From Stappia sp. WLB 29 (GTDB taxonomy: Bacteria > Pseudomonadota > Alphaproteobacteria > Rhizobiales > Stappiaceae), in assembly GCF_023507705.1 (NCBI RefSeq), contig NZ_JALBGD010000003.1:124001-188000 (forward strand): a stretch of DNA of 64,000 bases. The letters are read 5' to 3'. Position 1 is the first letter of the stretch; every line of letters begins with the position of its first letter. The notes below the pieces were generated by a model. That model made no database searches, was not told where the DNA came from, and saw only the letters and a list, made by a program, of their open reading frames with translations. The position numbers and the translations under genes were made by a program. Below, in pieces: positions 17,160-27,035 of this stretch.

Positions 17160-18386
17160 ATGCAGGAAAATCCGGATGATACCCGCAAGGGCGGGCGAGG
17201 CCGCGCGGCCGGAAAATGGCTGGGCGGGCTTGGCCTGCTGCTCGCCGCGGCGCTGGCCGCAGCCTGGTGGGCGACCCTGCCGGACCAGCCGGGCGCCTTC
17301 TACACGCCGCCGCCGACACCTCCGGCAGAGCCCGGCATCCTGCTGCGCAGCGAAGCCTACGACACGGACATTCCGGCCGGGGCGAAGGGCTGGCGTATCC
17401 TCTATACCAGCCGCCTGGAAGACGGCTCGCCGACCGTCGCCAGCGCGATCGTCGTTCTGCCGGATATCCCCGCGCAAGGCCCGCGGCCGGTGATCGCCTG
17501 GGCGCATGGCACCACCGGCATCGCCCCGGGCTGCGCGCCCTCCACCTCGCCGGCGCCCTTCGGCGGAACGCCGGGCATGGACGAGGTGGTCGAGCGCGGC
17601 TGGGCGATGGTGGCGACCGATTATGCGGGCATGGGCGCGCCGGGCCATCATGCCTATCTGGTCGGGCAGGTGGCCGCCTATTCGGTGCTCGATTCCGTCA
17701 ATGCCGCCAGGCAGATGGCGGACTGGCAGCTCGGCGAGCGGGTCGTCGTCTGGGGCCATTCGCAGGGCGGCCATGCAGCGCTGTGGACCGGCATGCGGGC
17801 CGGCGCCGACGCACCGGAGCTGGAGATCGCCGGGGTGGCCGCGATGGCGCCGGTGACCGAGCTCGCGGCGATGCTCGGCAAGGGTGCCAGCAGCGCGTTC
17901 GGCGAGATCATCTCGGCCTATCTCTACACCGCCTATCGCCGGCTCTACCCGGAGATCGGCGAGGCCTATGTCAGCCGCTTCCACGCGATGGTGGCCAAGG
18001 ACATATCCCGCCGCTGCATCCTGGACTGGCGCGCGGTCTGGTCGCTGGCGCTGACCCGGCTGCTGCCCGATCAGGGGCTGTTCCTGCAGCCGATTTCGGA
18101 AGGTCCGTTCGGGGACAGGCTGGCGCAGAACGGCCCGAACGGGGCCATCGACGCGCCGCTGCTGCTGGCGCAGGGGCTGGCCGACGAGGTGATCGATCCG
18201 GCGCTGCAGGAAGGCTACGTCGCGCGGCGCTGCGCCGCCGGCCAGCCGGTCGACTACCGGGAATATCCTGGCCTCACCCATGTCAGCCTGGTCGAACCGG
18301 GCTCGGCCCTGACGCCGCAGCTGCTGGCCTGGACCGAGGACCGTTTCGCCGGAAAACCTGCGTCAAGCACTTGTTCTCAAAGGTAA
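17160..18386 (+). CDS. Secretory lipase-type alpha/beta hydrolase
   Basis: 408 residues from ATG 17160; an in-frame ATG at 17121 is the alternative. A membrane or signal segment (LGGLGLLLAAALAAAWWA) precedes the hydrolase core. The nucleophile motif is VWGHSQGGHAALW (Ser), with candidate acid QGLADEVIDP and His in YPGLTHVSLV. The layout resembles the LIP family of secreted lipases and related tannase-like esterases. Substrate unknown. It is convergent with nikE across a hairpin-rich gap. Confidence 0.8.
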   Translation: MQENPDDTRKGGRGRAAGKWLGGLGLLLAAALAAAWWATLPDQPGAFYTPPPTPPAEPGILLRSEAYDTDIPAGAKGWRILYTSRLEDGSPTVASAIVVLPDIPAQGPRPVIAWAHGTTGIAPGCAPSTSPAPFGGTPGMDEVVERGWAMVATDYAGMGAPGHHAYLVGQVAAYSVLDSVNAARQMADWQLGERVVVWGHSQGGHAALWTGMRAGADAPELEIAGVAAMAPVTELAAMLGKGASSAFGEIISAYLYTAYRRLYPEIGEAYVSRFHAMVAKDISRRCILDWRAVWSLALTRLLPDQGLFLQPISEGPFGDRLAQNGPNGAIDAPLLLAQGLADEVIDPALQEGYVARRCAAGQPVDYREYPGLTHVSLVEPGSALTPQLLAWTEDRFAGKPASSTCSQR

Positions 18387-18405
18387 AACAGTTTCAGAAA
18401 TTTTC

Positions 18406-18432
18406 GAGACGGATTTTGCGAAATTCCGTCTC
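18406..18432. terminator. Hairpin between the convergent lipase and nikE genes
   Basis: GAGACGGA and TCCGTCTC are perfect 8-base arms around an 11-base loop that itself pairs TTT with AAA. A second small inverted repeat, AATTTCC-C-GGAAATT, follows at once, and CCGTCTCAAT recurs about 25 bases later. Its position between converging genes fits a bidirectional terminator, though there is no strong T-tract. Confidence 0.45.
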
Positions 18433-18473
18433 AATTTCCCGGAAATTTGCGAGCGCCGTCTCAATCCCGCCGA

Positions 18474-19289
18474 TCAGCCGGCGGCGACGACCTTCACGGT
18501 GCGGACGCGCGCCGGCAGCGGCGGCAGGATCGCCGCCTTGAGCTCCAGCGAGGCGGGGTGGCGGAGCTCCGACAGGGCACTTGTCCCCGTCTCCTCGACG
18601 ACTTGTCCTCGCTGCATGACGATGGTGCGGTCGGCGAAGCGCTCGACCAGCCGCAGGTCGTGGGTGACGAAGAGGCAGGCGATGCCGGAGGCCTGCTGGA
18701 GCCGCTTGAGCAGCGCCAGCGTCGCGGCCTGAAGGTGCAGGTCGAGATTGGAGACCGCCTCGTCGAGAATGACGAGGGCCGGCTCTGGCGCGAGGGCCCG
18801 GGCGATGCATACGCGCTGGAGCTGGCCGCCGCTGACCTGCGAGGGCAGCATGGGGGCGAGCGAGGCCGGCAGCTCGACCATCTCGAGCAGCTCGTCGACC
18901 CGGCGGGCGCGGGCGGGAGCATCGAGCGAAGTCAGGTGGCGCAGCGGCTCGGCGATGATCGAGCGGATGTCGAAGCGGGGATCGACCGCGCCGGGTGCGT
19001 CCTGGAACACCATCTGAACCTCGCGGCGAAACCGGTGCAGGCCTGACCGGTCGAGACGGGCAAGCGGCGCGCCGCGAAACGAGACGGTGCCGCCGTCGGG
19101 CCGCTCCAGCCCGCAGAGCAGGCGCGCCAGCGTGCTCTTGCCGCAGCCGCTGCGGCCGAGCAGGGCGACGGTCTCGCCGGCCGCGACCGAAAGCGAGACG
19201 CCATCAAGCGCGGTGCGTGCGGCGCCCGTCCCGACCAGCGAGGTGCTGCGATAGGTCCGGGACACGCCGTCGGCGCGGATCAGCGTCAT
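18474..19289 (-). CDS. nikE: Nickel ABC transporter ATP-binding protein NikE
   Basis: 271 residues from ATG 19289, overlapping the nikD stop by ATGA. One of two ATPases powering nickel import. Walker A is [16 protein letters not shown], the signature [15 protein letters not shown], Walker [14 protein letters not shown] and the switch His FVTHDL. It belongs to the oligopeptide/nickel (NikE/DppF) type. Last gene of nikABCDE, whose members are all in the same order as in E. coli, with overlaps or gaps of a few bases. Confidence 0.92.
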   Translation of the reverse strand: MTLIRADGVSRTYRSTSLVGTGAARTALDGVSLSVAAGETVALLGRSGCGKSTLARLLCGLERPDGGTVSFRGAPLARLDRSGLHRFRREVQMVFQDAPGAVDPRFDIRSIIAEPLRHLTSLDAPARARRVDELLEMVELPASLAPMLPSQVSGGQLQRVCIARALAPEPALVILDEAVSNLDLHLQAATLALLKRLQQASGIACLFVTHDLRLVERFADRTIVMQRGQVVEETGTSALSELRHPASLELKAAILPPLPARVRTVKVVAAG

Positions 19290-20104
19290 GGGGCAAGCTC
19301 CAGTCCGTAAAGGGCAAGATGCGCCGAAACCAGCATCCGGGTGAGGGGATGGCGCGGCGCATGGAACACCTCCTCGACCGGCGCGCATTCGACCAGCCGG
19401 CCGTGATCGAGCACCGCGACATCGTCGGCAAGGCGGGCGACGACGCCCATGTCGTGGGTGACGAGCAGGACGCCGAGGCCGCGCGCGGCAACGAGACGCT
19501 CCAGAAGATCGAGGATGCGCGCCTGCACCACGAGATCGAGATCGGTGGTCGGCTCGTCGGCGAAGAGGAACGGCGCCTCGGCGAGGAGCGCCAGCGCGAT
19601 CATCATCCGCTGCAGCATGCCGCCGCTCATCTCGAAAGCATGCAGCGGCAGGATGCGGGCGGGCTCGTCGAGCCCGGCCTCGGCCATGGCCGCCTCGATA
19701 CGGGCGTCGGCATCGGGACCGGCAAGGCCCAGCGCGGCAAGCGTCTCCAGCGCATGGTCGCGCATGGTCCGCACCGGATTGAAGGCGCTGCGCGGGTTCT
19801 GCAGGATCGTCGCGACCTGCCGGCCGCGCAGGCTCGCCGGCGGGCACTCGGCACCGTCGAGACGGACGCGGCCGGACAGCGCCCTGGTGCCGGGCGGCAG
19901 GGTGCCGAGCGCCGCCATGCAGGTCATCGACTTGCCCGAGCCGCTGGCCCCGACCAGCGCCAGCACGCGGCCGCGCCGGACCTCCAGCGTCAGGTCGCGG
20001 ACCAGGACGGGACCGGCGCCGTCGCGGCCGGCGGCGACCGTCAGCCCCTCGATGGAGAGGGTTCCGGATGCGGATGCGGGTTTCGGGGCGAGATTCAGTG
20101 ACAA
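19286..20104 (-). CDS. nikD: Nickel ABC transporter ATP-binding protein NikD
   Basis: 272 residues. No ATG is available at the front; the likely start is TTG 20104 ([10 protein letters not shown]) with GAGG upstream, overlapping the end of nikC by 10 bases. Walker [17 protein letters not shown], signature [15 protein letters not shown], Walker [13 protein letters not shown] and switch LLVTHDMG are intact. It pairs with NikE to energise the NikBC channel. Confidence 0.92.
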   Translation of the reverse strand: MSLNLAPKPASASGTLSIEGLTVAAGRDGAGPVLVRDLTLEVRRGRVLALVGASGSGKSMTCMAALGTLPPGTRALSGRVRLDGAECPPASLRGRQVATILQNPRSAFNPVRTMRDHALETLAALGLAGPDADARIEAAMAEAGLDEPARILPLHAFEMSGGMLQRMMIALALLAEAPFLFADEPTTDLDLVVQARILDLLERLVAARGLGVLLVTHDMGVVARLADDVAVLDHGRLVECAPVEEVFHAPRHPLTRMLVSAHLALYGLELAP

Positions 20105-20988
20105 TGGTCCGCCCTCAGATGCGGGTCGAGACGGTCGCGCAGCGCATCGCCCAGGATGTTGAACGCCATCACCGAGACGAAGAGCGCGAGGCCCGGCCAG
20201 AAGATCAGCAGCGGCGCGGTCCACACGAACTGGCGCGCATCGCCGATCATCACGCCCCATTCGGCGGTCGGCGGCGCGACGCCGAGGCCGAGGAAGGAGA
20301 GGCCGGAGACATGCAGCATCATGTGGCCGATATCGAGCGTGGCGAGCACCAAGAGTTGCGACAGGGTGGCGGGCAGGAGGTGGGCGGCGAAGATGCGCAG
20401 CCGGCTCGCCCCGGCAAGGCGGGCGGCCAGCAGGTAGTCGCGATGGCGCAGCGACAGGACGATGCCGCGCACGATGCGCGCATACCAAGCCCAGTGCGAC
20501 AGGGCGATGGCGATGACCACGTTGACGAGGCCGGTGCCGAGCATGCCGATCATGAACAGGGCCAGCACCAGGGTGGGGAAGGTGAGGAACACGTCGGTGA
20601 CGCGCATGATCAGCTGGTCGGTGCGCCCGCCGATGAAGCCGGAGGCGCCGCCCACCACGATGCCGAGCACGAGAATGAGCGCCAGCGTCAGCGCGACGAC
20701 GCCGAGCGAGACGCGCACGCCGGCGATCAGCCGCGAGAGGATGTCGCGGCCGAGATGATCCGTGCCGAGCCAATGGACGGCATCGGCGCCCCGCAGGCGC
20801 TGGGTCAGATCGATCGCGTCGGGATCGTGCGGCGAGATCCAGGGACCGGCCACCGCCGCGACCAGCAGCAGGGCGACGACGGCAAGGGCGATGCGCACCG
20901 GCCAGCGGCCCGCGAACGGCGCGGCAAGCCGGGAGAGGAAACGACGGGAGGGACGTTCGGAGGACCGATGGAGCGGCAGGTCGGTCAT
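20095..20988 (-). CDS. nikC: Nickel ABC transporter permease NikC
   Basis: 297 residues from ATG 20988, overlapping the nikB stop by ATGA. The N-terminal helix [21 protein letters not shown] is followed by [23 protein letters not shown], the typical opening of DppC/NikC permeases. An EAA-type loop lies near [27 protein letters not shown]. Forms the membrane channel with NikB. Confidence 0.93.
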   Translation of the reverse strand: MTDLPLHRSSERPSRRFLSRLAAPFAGRWPVRIALAVVALLLVAAVAGPWISPHDPDAIDLTQRLRGADAVHWLGTDHLGRDILSRLIAGVRVSLGVVALTLALILVLGIVVGGASGFIGGRTDQLIMRVTDVFLTFPTLVLALFMIGMLGTGLVNVVIAIALSHWAWYARIVRGIVLSLRHRDYLLAARLAGASRLRIFAAHLLPATLSQLLVLATLDIGHMMLHVSGLSFLGLGVAPPTAEWGVMIGDARQFVWTAPLLIFWPGLALFVSVMAFNILGDALRDRLDPHLRADHCH

Positions 20989-21929
20989 TCCACCCCCTCC
21001 GCCGACAGGCGGATGCGCGGGTCGGCCAGCGCATAGACGATGTCGACCACGAGATTGCACAGCATGAAGATGGCGACCATCGCCAGGGTGAAGCACTGGA
21101 TCACCGGATAGTCGCGGTTGAGGATGGCCGAGACGGCGTAGCGGCCGACGCCCGGCCAGCCGAAGATGCTTTCGATGATCAGGGTGCCGCCGATCATCTC
21201 GCCGACATGCATGCCCATGGCGGTGATGACGGGCAGCCAGGCATTGCGCAGCACATGGGCGTGCTCGACCCGCCGCTCGGGCAGGCCGCGCAGCCGGGCG
21301 TAGCGCACATGCGGCTGGCCGGCGGCCTCCAGCATGCTGGCGCGGAGCAGCCGGGCGTTGATGGCGAGCGACATGAACGAGATGGCGAGCGCCGGCATCA
21401 CCAGATGGGCAAGCCCGCCGCGCCCCATCGCCGGCAACCAGCCGAGATGGACCGAGAACAGAAGCACCAGGAGGAAACCGAGCCAGAAATTCGGCATCGA
21501 GACGCCGATGAAGGCGATGAGCCGTACCAGGTGGTCCGGCCAGCGCTCGCGGTAGCGCGCCGCCCAGATGCCGAGCGGCACCGACAGGCCGATGGTCAGC
21601 GCCAGCGCGACACCGGCCAGCTGCAGCGTTGCCGGCAGGAAGTGCAGCAGGTCCGGCAGGACCGGGCGCCGGGTGGCATAGGAGGTGCCGAAATCGAGCC
21701 GCACCGCCTTGCCGAGCCAGTCGAGATACTGGGTCATGATCGGCCGGTCGAGCCCGAGCATCATGCGCGCGTCCTCCAGCGCCTGCGGCGTCGGCGGCAC
21801 CTTGGACAGGCGCAGATAGTCCATCGCCGGGTCGCTCGGCCCCAGCCGCAGCATCAGGAAGACGACCAGCGAGGCGCCGAGCAGCATCGGCAGCAGCAGG
21901 AGGACGCGGCGGAGGATGAACCCGGCCAT
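20985..21929 (-). CDS. nikB: Nickel ABC transporter permease NikB
   Basis: 314 residues from ATG 21929, four bases after the nikA stop. The N-terminus [20 protein letters not shown] and [26 protein letters not shown] are characteristic of NikB/DppB permeases, and about six membrane helices are visible. Partner of NikC. Confidence 0.93.
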   Translation of the reverse strand: MAGFILRRVLLLLPMLLGASLVVFLMLRLGPSDPAMDYLRLSKVPPTPQALEDARMMLGLDRPIMTQYLDWLGKAVRLDFGTSYATRRPVLPDLLHFLPATLQLAGVALALTIGLSVPLGIWAARYRERWPDHLVRLIAFIGVSMPNFWLGFLLVLLFSVHLGWLPAMGRGGLAHLVMPALAISFMSLAINARLLRASMLEAAGQPHVRYARLRGLPERRVEHAHVLRNAWLPVITAMGMHVGEMIGGTLIIESIFGWPGVGRYAVSAILNRDYPVIQCFTLAMVAIFMLCNLVVDIVYALADPRIRLSAEGVE

Positions 21930-21933
21930 CGGA

Positions 21934-23559
21934 TCAGTCCGCCGCCGGGGCGAGACGATCGAAGGGGATCTCGCTCGACATGGCGCCGAAGGGCACCGGG
22001 CCGACCTCCTTGCGCGCCACCGCGATGGCGGTGACATAGGTCAGCGGCAGGTAGACCGCCTGATCGTGCAGGCGGGTGAGGAGATCGCGGTAGATCTCCT
22101 GCCGCGCCGCCTCGTCGGTGCTGACGAGTGCCCGGCCGATCATCGCGTCGATCTCGGCCTTGTCGGCGAGGCCGAGCTGGGCCTGGTAATCGGCATGGGA
22201 GGGCAGGCGCATGGAGCTGACGAAGGCATGCGGATCGTAGGGCGCGCCCCAGGTGCGATTGAAGATCATGCCGAAGCGGCCGTCGCGCTGGCGGGCATAG
22301 ATGCTGCTCTCCTCCTCGCCGGTGAGCAGGACCTCGATGCCGACGCGGCGCAGGTCCGCCTGGACGATCTCGGCCATCGACTTGGCGACCGCATCCGTGC
22401 CGACGAAGCAGAGCTCGATGCTGAGCCGCGCGCCGTCCTTCTCGCGGATGCCGCCGTCGCCGGAAGCGGTCCAGCCGGCCTCTTCCAGCAGGCGGCGCGC
22501 CTCCTCGAGGTCGTAAGGGTAGGGCGCAAGGCCGATATCGGCATACGGCACGTTGGGCGCGAACAGCGTGTCGGCGCGGCGCTGGGTGCCGTAGAGCACG
22601 GTGGCGATCATCGTGTCCTTGTCGACCGCGTGGTTGATCGCCCGGCGCACGGCAAGATCGCGCGTGGCGCCGCGATTGGTGTTCAGCGCCAGGACCCGGC
22701 TTTCCAGCGGCTCCGACAGGGCGGCGGCGATGCCGGCCCGCTCGCCCATGGAACGAAAGCGCTCGAACGTGTCCGGCGAGACCGGCCCGTCGGTGCCGTA
22801 GATCAGGTCGATCTCGCCGGTCTCGAAGGCGATGGCGCGGGTGTTGGGATCGGGGATGACCTTGACCGTGACCGAGGCATAGGCCGGCCTGTCGCCCCAA
22901 TAGGCCTCGTTGCGCACGAAGACGTCGCGCTCGCCGAGCGAGGTTTCGCTCAGCACCCAGGGGCCGGTGCCGATGGGGGCCACAATGCCGTCCTTGGTGC
23001 CGCCTTCGACGAACTGCGAGGGTGCGACGAAGCGGAAGGGGCGGGGCAGCGCCAGTTCCTGCAGCACCGGGTAATAGGCGTCCTTGAGCGTCAGCCGCAA
23101 CAGATGCGGGCCGGCGACCTTAGCCGAGACGATCTGGTTGGCGAGCTCCAGCCAGGCATGACGGGAGCGGTTGGCGAGGATCGCGTCGAAATTCGCCTTG
23201 GCAGCGGCGGCATCGAAGGGCTCGCCGTTGGAAAAGGTCACGCCCTCGCGCAGCGCAAAGGTGTAGACGCGCCCGCCCTCCGACACGTCCCAGGAGGCCG
23301 CCAGCCAGGGCACGACCGTGCCGTCCGCGCGGTAGCGCACCAGCGGCTCGTAGACCATGGACTGCGCGAACATCTGGTTCGGCGAATAGAGATGCGGATT
23401 GAGCGGACCGGCATTGAGCGGCCAGGAAAAGGCGAGGTCCGGACCCTCGGCGGCGCCGGCCGGCGATGATACGGGGGCGAGGATCGAGGGGAGACTCAGG
23501 CCGGCAAAGAGAGCGGAGCGGACAAGAGCGCGCGCTGCGCCGCGGAAAACCTCGAACAT
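21934..23559 (-). CDS. nikA: Periplasmic nickel-binding protein NikA
   Basis: 541 residues with a signal peptide ([18 protein letters not shown]...AGAAE). It closely follows E. coli NikA as I remember it: [20 protein letters not shown], then [31 protein letters not shown] and [20 protein letters not shown]. This family binds nickel as a metal-chelator complex and delivers it to NikBC. It is the first gene of nikABCDE, and a palindrome like a NikR operator lies 27-53 bases upstream of its start. No hydrogenase or urease genes are in the window, so the user enzyme is elsewhere. Confidence 0.95.
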   Translation of the reverse strand: MFEVFRGAARALVRSALFAGLSLPSILAPVSSPAGAAEGPDLAFSWPLNAGPLNPHLYSPNQMFAQSMVYEPLVRYRADGTVVPWLAASWDVSEGGRVYTFALREGVTFSNGEPFDAAAAKANFDAILANRSRHAWLELANQIVSAKVAGPHLLRLTLKDAYYPVLQELALPRPFRFVAPSQFVEGGTKDGIVAPIGTGPWVLSETSLGERDVFVRNEAYWGDRPAYASVTVKVIPDPNTRAIAFETGEIDLIYGTDGPVSPDTFERFRSMGERAGIAAALSEPLESRVLALNTNRGATRDLAVRRAINHAVDKDTMIATVLYGTQRRADTLFAPNVPYADIGLAPYPYDLEEARRLLEEAGWTASGDGGIREKDGARLSIELCFVGTDAVAKSMAEIVQADLRRVGIEVLLTGEEESSIYARQRDGRFGMIFNRTWGAPYDPHAFVSSMRLPSHADYQAQLGLADKAEIDAMIGRALVSTDEAARQEIYRDLLTRLHDQAVYLPLTYVTAIAVARKEVGPVPFGAMSSEIPFDRLAPAAD

Positions 23560-23585
23560 CGGAAACTTTCGGGACAGGAGAGACG

Positions 23586-23612
23586 GTGTGAGTTATTTCA
23601 ATAACATCATAC
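23586..23612. promoter_or_regulatory. Probable NikR operator upstream of nikA
   Basis: GTGTGA at 23586-23591 and TCATAC at 23607-23612 match the two half-sites of the E. coli NikR operator (GTATGA-N16-TCATAC), here with a 15-base spacer. The interior GTTATT-TC-AATAAC is a perfect inverted repeat. It lies directly upstream of nikA, next to the nikR gene. Confidence 0.7.
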
Positions 23613-23660
23613 CGCCCCGTCCGGTCAAGCTCCCCTACCGGTCAAGGCGCGATTGGAAGG

Positions 23661-24176
23661 TCAGCGGTCGTGGCCGGGCTCGTTGTCCTGGTCATGCCCG
23701 TGGGTGTGCCCGTGGGTGTGATGGTGGGCATGGGGCTGGCCGCGCAGCAGCAGCGTCTCGCCGGGCGCGGCGGGAAAGACATGCAGGCTGCCGTGCCGCA
23801 CGCCGCGCTGGCTGGTCACGCTGTCGGCGAAGCGGCGCAGCTCGCCGGCGGTGCCGGCCAGGATCGACACTTCCAGGCAGTTCTCGGCGCTGACATGCAC
23901 ATGGGTGGTGGCGACCGACAGCGCGTGATGGGCGTGGTGGTTGTCGGTCAGCCGGTTGGGCAGGTCGCGGATGCCGTGGTCGTAGACATAGGTGAGCGCG
24001 CCGTAGCAGGGGCGGTCGTTGTCGAGCTCGCCGTCCGGGCCGATCGCCTCGCGCGCCAGCGCCTCGCGGGCCATGTCGCGGAAGATCTCGGAGCGGCTGG
24101 CATAGCCGCGCTTCTCGCTGAGGGCGTCGATCTCCCGCAACAAATCCTCGTCGACCGTGATCGTGATACGTTCCAT
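23661..24176 (-). CDS. nikR: Nickel-responsive regulator NikR
   Basis: 171 residues. The N-terminal ribbon-helix-helix (MERITITVDEDLLREIDALS...SRSEIFRDMAREAL) binds DNA. The C-terminal ACT-like domain carries the nickel ligands in NHHAHH, THVHVSAENCLE (His-x-His and Cys) and ends near RGVRHGSLHVFP. Unlike E. coli NikR (133 residues), it has an extra tail of about 35 residues rich in His (HAHHHTHGHTHGHDQ), possibly a nickel store or sensor. It lies upstream of nikA in the same direction and divergent from a metal P-type ATPase. Confidence 0.93.
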   Translation of the reverse strand: MERITITVDEDLLREIDALSEKRGYASRSEIFRDMAREALAREAIGPDGELDNDRPCYGALTYVYDHGIRDLPNRLTDNHHAHHALSVATTHVHVSAENCLEVSILAGTAGELRRFADSVTSQRGVRHGSLHVFPAAPGETLLLRGQPHAHHHTHGHTHGHDQDNEPGHDR

Positions 24177-24257
24177 GACACCTTTCCGTTCCGCCGTGCG
24201 GCGCGACCATAGCAGAAGCGGACGGGCGATGCTGCCCCGCCGGGCCGGCAGCGAACG

Positions 24258-24278
24258 GCATGCCTGCGACAGGCATGC
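24258..24278. promoter_or_regulatory. Perfect inverted repeat between nikR and the P-type ATPase
   Basis: GCATGCCTG-CGA-CAGGCATGC has perfect 9-base arms and lies in the 170-base divergent gap, 69 bases before the ATPase start. It does not resemble the NikR half-sites at nikA, so it may bind another metal sensor. Only symmetry and position support it. Confidence 0.4.
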
Positions 24279-24346
24279 GACGCCGGACAGGCTCGACGGG
24301 CCCGCCGCCGCGCGCGATGATGCCGCCAGCCAAGGGGAATTGCCGC

Positions 24347-26200
24347 ATGGAGCGCAGCGCGACCGACCGTTTCAAGACGGCGATCCTGATCCTTGCCGTC
24401 GGTGGGCTGGCCGGCGGCCTCGTCCTTCATCTGGCCGGCCAGGGCGAGACCGCACGCCTCGTCTGGTTCGCCGGCGTGGTGCCGGCGCTCGCCGCGCTGG
24501 TCGTGGAGATCGTGCGCAGCATCGGACGCGGCGAGGTCGGTCTCGACATCGTCGCGGCGCTGTCGATGAGCGCGGCGCTCGCCTTCGGCGAAACGCTGGC
24601 GGCGGCCGTGGTCGCGGTGATGTATTCGGGCGGCACCTTCCTGGAAAGCTTTGCCGAAGGGCGGGCGCGGCGCGAGATGCACGACCTGCTGTCGCGGGTG
24701 CCGCGCACGGCGACGCGCTATCGCGGCGGCGCGCTGGAGGATGTGCCGCTCAGTGAGATCCGCCCCGGCGACCGGCTGCTGATCCGGCAGGGCGACGTGG
24801 TGCCGGTCGACGGCACGCTGGCCTCCGAAACCGCCTTCCTCGACACCTCGGCGCTGACCGGCGAATCCCTGCCGCAGCGCCTGGCGCAGGGCCATGAGGC
24901 GATGAGCGGGTCGACCAATGCGGGCGAGGCGTTCGACATGACCGCCACCCGCCGCGCGGCCGAAAGCACCTATGCCGGCATCGTCCGCCTGGTGGAGGCG
25001 GCGCAGCGCTCGAAGGCGCCGATGTCGCGGCTCGCCGACCGCTGGTCGCTGGGCTTTCTCGCCGTGACGCTGGCCATTGCAATCAGCGCCTGGTGGGCGA
25101 CGGGCGACCCGATCCGCGCCGTCGCCGTGCTGGTGGTGGCAACGCCCTGTCCGTTGATCCTCGCCGTGCCGGTGGCGCTGGTCGCCGGCCTGTCGCGGGC
25201 GGCGCATTTCGGCGTGCTGATCAAGGGCGCCGGGCCGCTGGAGACCATGGCGCGCATCCGCACGCTGATCCTCGACAAGACCGGCACGCTGACCGACGGG
25301 CGACCGCGGATCGTCGCCATCGAGGCCGCGGACGGCCTGGGCGAGGCGGAGCTGCTGCGCCTTGCCGCCTCGCTGGACCAGGCCTCGAAGCACCCGGTCG
25401 CCCAGGCCATCGTCGCCGCCGCGCGCGAGCAGGGCCTGGCGCTCGCCGTGCCGCTGGCGGTGAGCGAGACCGCCGGCGAAGGGGTGAGCGGCGAGGTCGA
25501 GGGGCGCGCGGTCGTCGTCGGCGGCCACGGCTTCGTCACAGGCTTCGTCGCGCGGCTTGTCGGCGGGAAGACGCCGGGCCCGCTGCCGGAGATCGCCGCC
25601 GGGGCGGTGGTCGTCGCGGTGGCGGTGGACGGACGGCTGGCCGGGCATCTGGTGATGTCGGACCCGTTGCGCGAGGGCGTCGGCGCCATGCTGGCCGGGC
25701 TGCGGCGCGGCGGCATCGAGCGGATCCTGCTGGCGACCGGCGACCGGGCGGACGTGGCCGAACGGGTGACGCAGGGGCTCGGCCTCGACGGGCTGCGCGC
25801 CGGGCTGACGCCCGACCAGAAGGTGCTGCTGGTCCTCACCGAACGCAAGAACGGCCCGGTGATGATGGTGGGCGACGGCGTCAACGACGCGCCGGCACTT
25901 GCGGCGGCCGATGTCGGCGTTGCCATGGGCGCGCGCGGGGCGGCGGCCTCGGCCGAGGCGGCGGACGTGGTGCTGCTGGTCGACCGGATCGGGCAACTCG
26001 GCGCCGGCATGACGATCGCCCGCGCCGCGCGGCGGATCGCGCTGGAAAGCGTCGTCGCCGGCATCGGCCTGTCGGTGCTGGGCATGATCGCCGCCGCCTT
26101 CGGCTACCTGACGCCGGTGCAAGGCGCCCTGCTGCAGGAGGCGATCGACGTCGCCGTGATCCTCAACGCCCTTCGGGCCCTTCGCGTGCGGCCGGAGTGA
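24347..26200 (+). CDS. Metal-exporting P1B-type ATPase with TPC motif
   Basis: 617 residues from ATG 24347 (AAGGGGA site). Core P-type motifs are present: LTGESLP, the phosphorylation site DKTGTLTDG (near 309), HPVAQAI, and VGDGVNDAPAL. The intramembrane metal motif is TPCPL (near residue 265) rather than CPC or SPC, and there is no N-terminal HMA domain. TPC motifs occur in P1B-5-like pumps linked to Ni/Fe export, but the hemerythrin tail described for some of those is absent. Being divergent from nikR, nickel export is the most likely role; zinc or cobalt remain possible. Confidence 0.85.
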   Translation: MERSATDRFKTAILILAVGGLAGGLVLHLAGQGETARLVWFAGVVPALAALVVEIVRSIGRGEVGLDIVAALSMSAALAFGETLAAAVVAVMYSGGTFLESFAEGRARREMHDLLSRVPRTATRYRGGALEDVPLSEIRPGDRLLIRQGDVVPVDGTLASETAFLDTSALTGESLPQRLAQGHEAMSGSTNAGEAFDMTATRRAAESTYAGIVRLVEAAQRSKAPMSRLADRWSLGFLAVTLAIAISAWWATGDPIRAVAVLVVATPCPLILAVPVALVAGLSRAAHFGVLIKGAGPLETMARIRTLILDKTGTLTDGRPRIVAIEAADGLGEAELLRLAASLDQASKHPVAQAIVAAAREQGLALAVPLAVSETAGEGVSGEVEGRAVVVGGHGFVTGFVARLVGGKTPGPLPEIAAGAVVVAVAVDGRLAGHLVMSDPLREGVGAMLAGLRRGGIERILLATGDRADVAERVTQGLGLDGLRAGLTPDQKVLLVLTERKNGPVMMVGDGVNDAPALAAADVGVAMGARGAAASAEAADVVLLVDRIGQLGAGMTIARAARRIALESVVAGIGLSVLGMIAAAFGYLTPVQGALLQEAIDVAVILNALRALRVRPE

Positions 26201-26381
26201 GGGGGTATGGCTGGTCCCAGTGACAAAATATATATGGCCTTCGGCAGATTGCCCCTCCAACCGGCGGCTTGTTGCCGATAGCGCTGTGCGGGCGGCGGCG
26301 TTGCGCGGCGGCAATAATGCTACCTGCCTATAGCCGTAATAATGGCAATGATAATTGTCCCGTTCATCGTTGCGCCTTCGC

Positions 26382-27035
26382 CTATTTCTTTGCAGCGTCC
26401 TTCGCCGTCTCCGATAAAGACTTGACTACATCTTCACGCTTGCCTTCACAAAACTCACCTCTACCAGTTTCAGTGCTGCCTTGTTTCGTCGGATCAAGCG
26501 CAAGCCGCGCTTCCTTAGGAAACAGGCGCGTCGTCCCTTCCTTTGGAACGACAGTCAAAATTACGCCGTCGCGCCGCAATTCCAGCTTCGCAATGTCGGC
26601 CTTATCGCCTTGGAAAATATCCCAAACAATGATGGTGGCGGATTTGCTACCGCTTATGGTGCCACGAACAAGGAAGAACTCGTTGAAAGGCGTAGCTCCG
26701 CAAATCGGCTTGGTCGATATAGTGCCGTCAATAACGCCCTTCTCCACGATCAAATCAACGACCATGCTTTCGTCGGAAAGGTTCATGTCGGGCGCGTCAA
26801 CGTAGCCTTCAGGGCTGTTGGTCCAATAGCCAGTCCAAGCGGCATCGTTATGATACCAACCCCAAAATTCATCGGACGTTTTACGGAATTCGCCGGGGAT
26901 GGCGCGAAGACCTCCGAAGAAGTTCGCTGGGTTCAATACGACGGCACTTGCTATCGCGCCTACTAGAGGTAGTCCAACAATCCATACACCGACCTTGCGC
27001 CAACGCCGCCAATTCAACCCAGTTGTTTTGGTCAT
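26382..27035 (-). CDS. Hypothetical membrane-anchored protein of the tRNA-Arg module
   Basis: 217 residues. One N-terminal helix (VGVWIVGLPLVGAIASAVVL, about 15-34) is followed by a soluble domain with WTGYWTNSPEGYVDAPDMNL, FLVRGTISGSKSATIIVWDI and a Lys/Glu-rich end. No family recognised. Its ATG overlaps the stop of the upstream gene by ATGA, so the two proteins are probably made together. Codon use and base composition differ visibly from the GC-rich flanks, which suggests horizontal acquisition. Confidence 0.7.
   Translation of the reverse strand: MTKTTGLNWRRWRKVGVWIVGLPLVGAIASAVVLNPANFFGGLRAIPGEFRKTSDEFWGWYHNDAAWTGYWTNSPEGYVDAPDMNLSDESMVVDLIVEKGVIDGTISTKPICGATPFNEFFLVRGTISGSKSATIIVWDIFQGDKADIAKLELRRDGVILTVVPKEGTTRLFPKEARLALDPTKQGSTETGRGEFCEGKREDVVKSLSETAKDAAKK

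Noticed and set aside
23948-26314. 788-codon minus-strand frame across the P-type ATPase
   Set aside because: Its apparent NikR-like C-terminus is only the frame-shifted complement of the real gene region; the ATPase motifs are on the plus strand.
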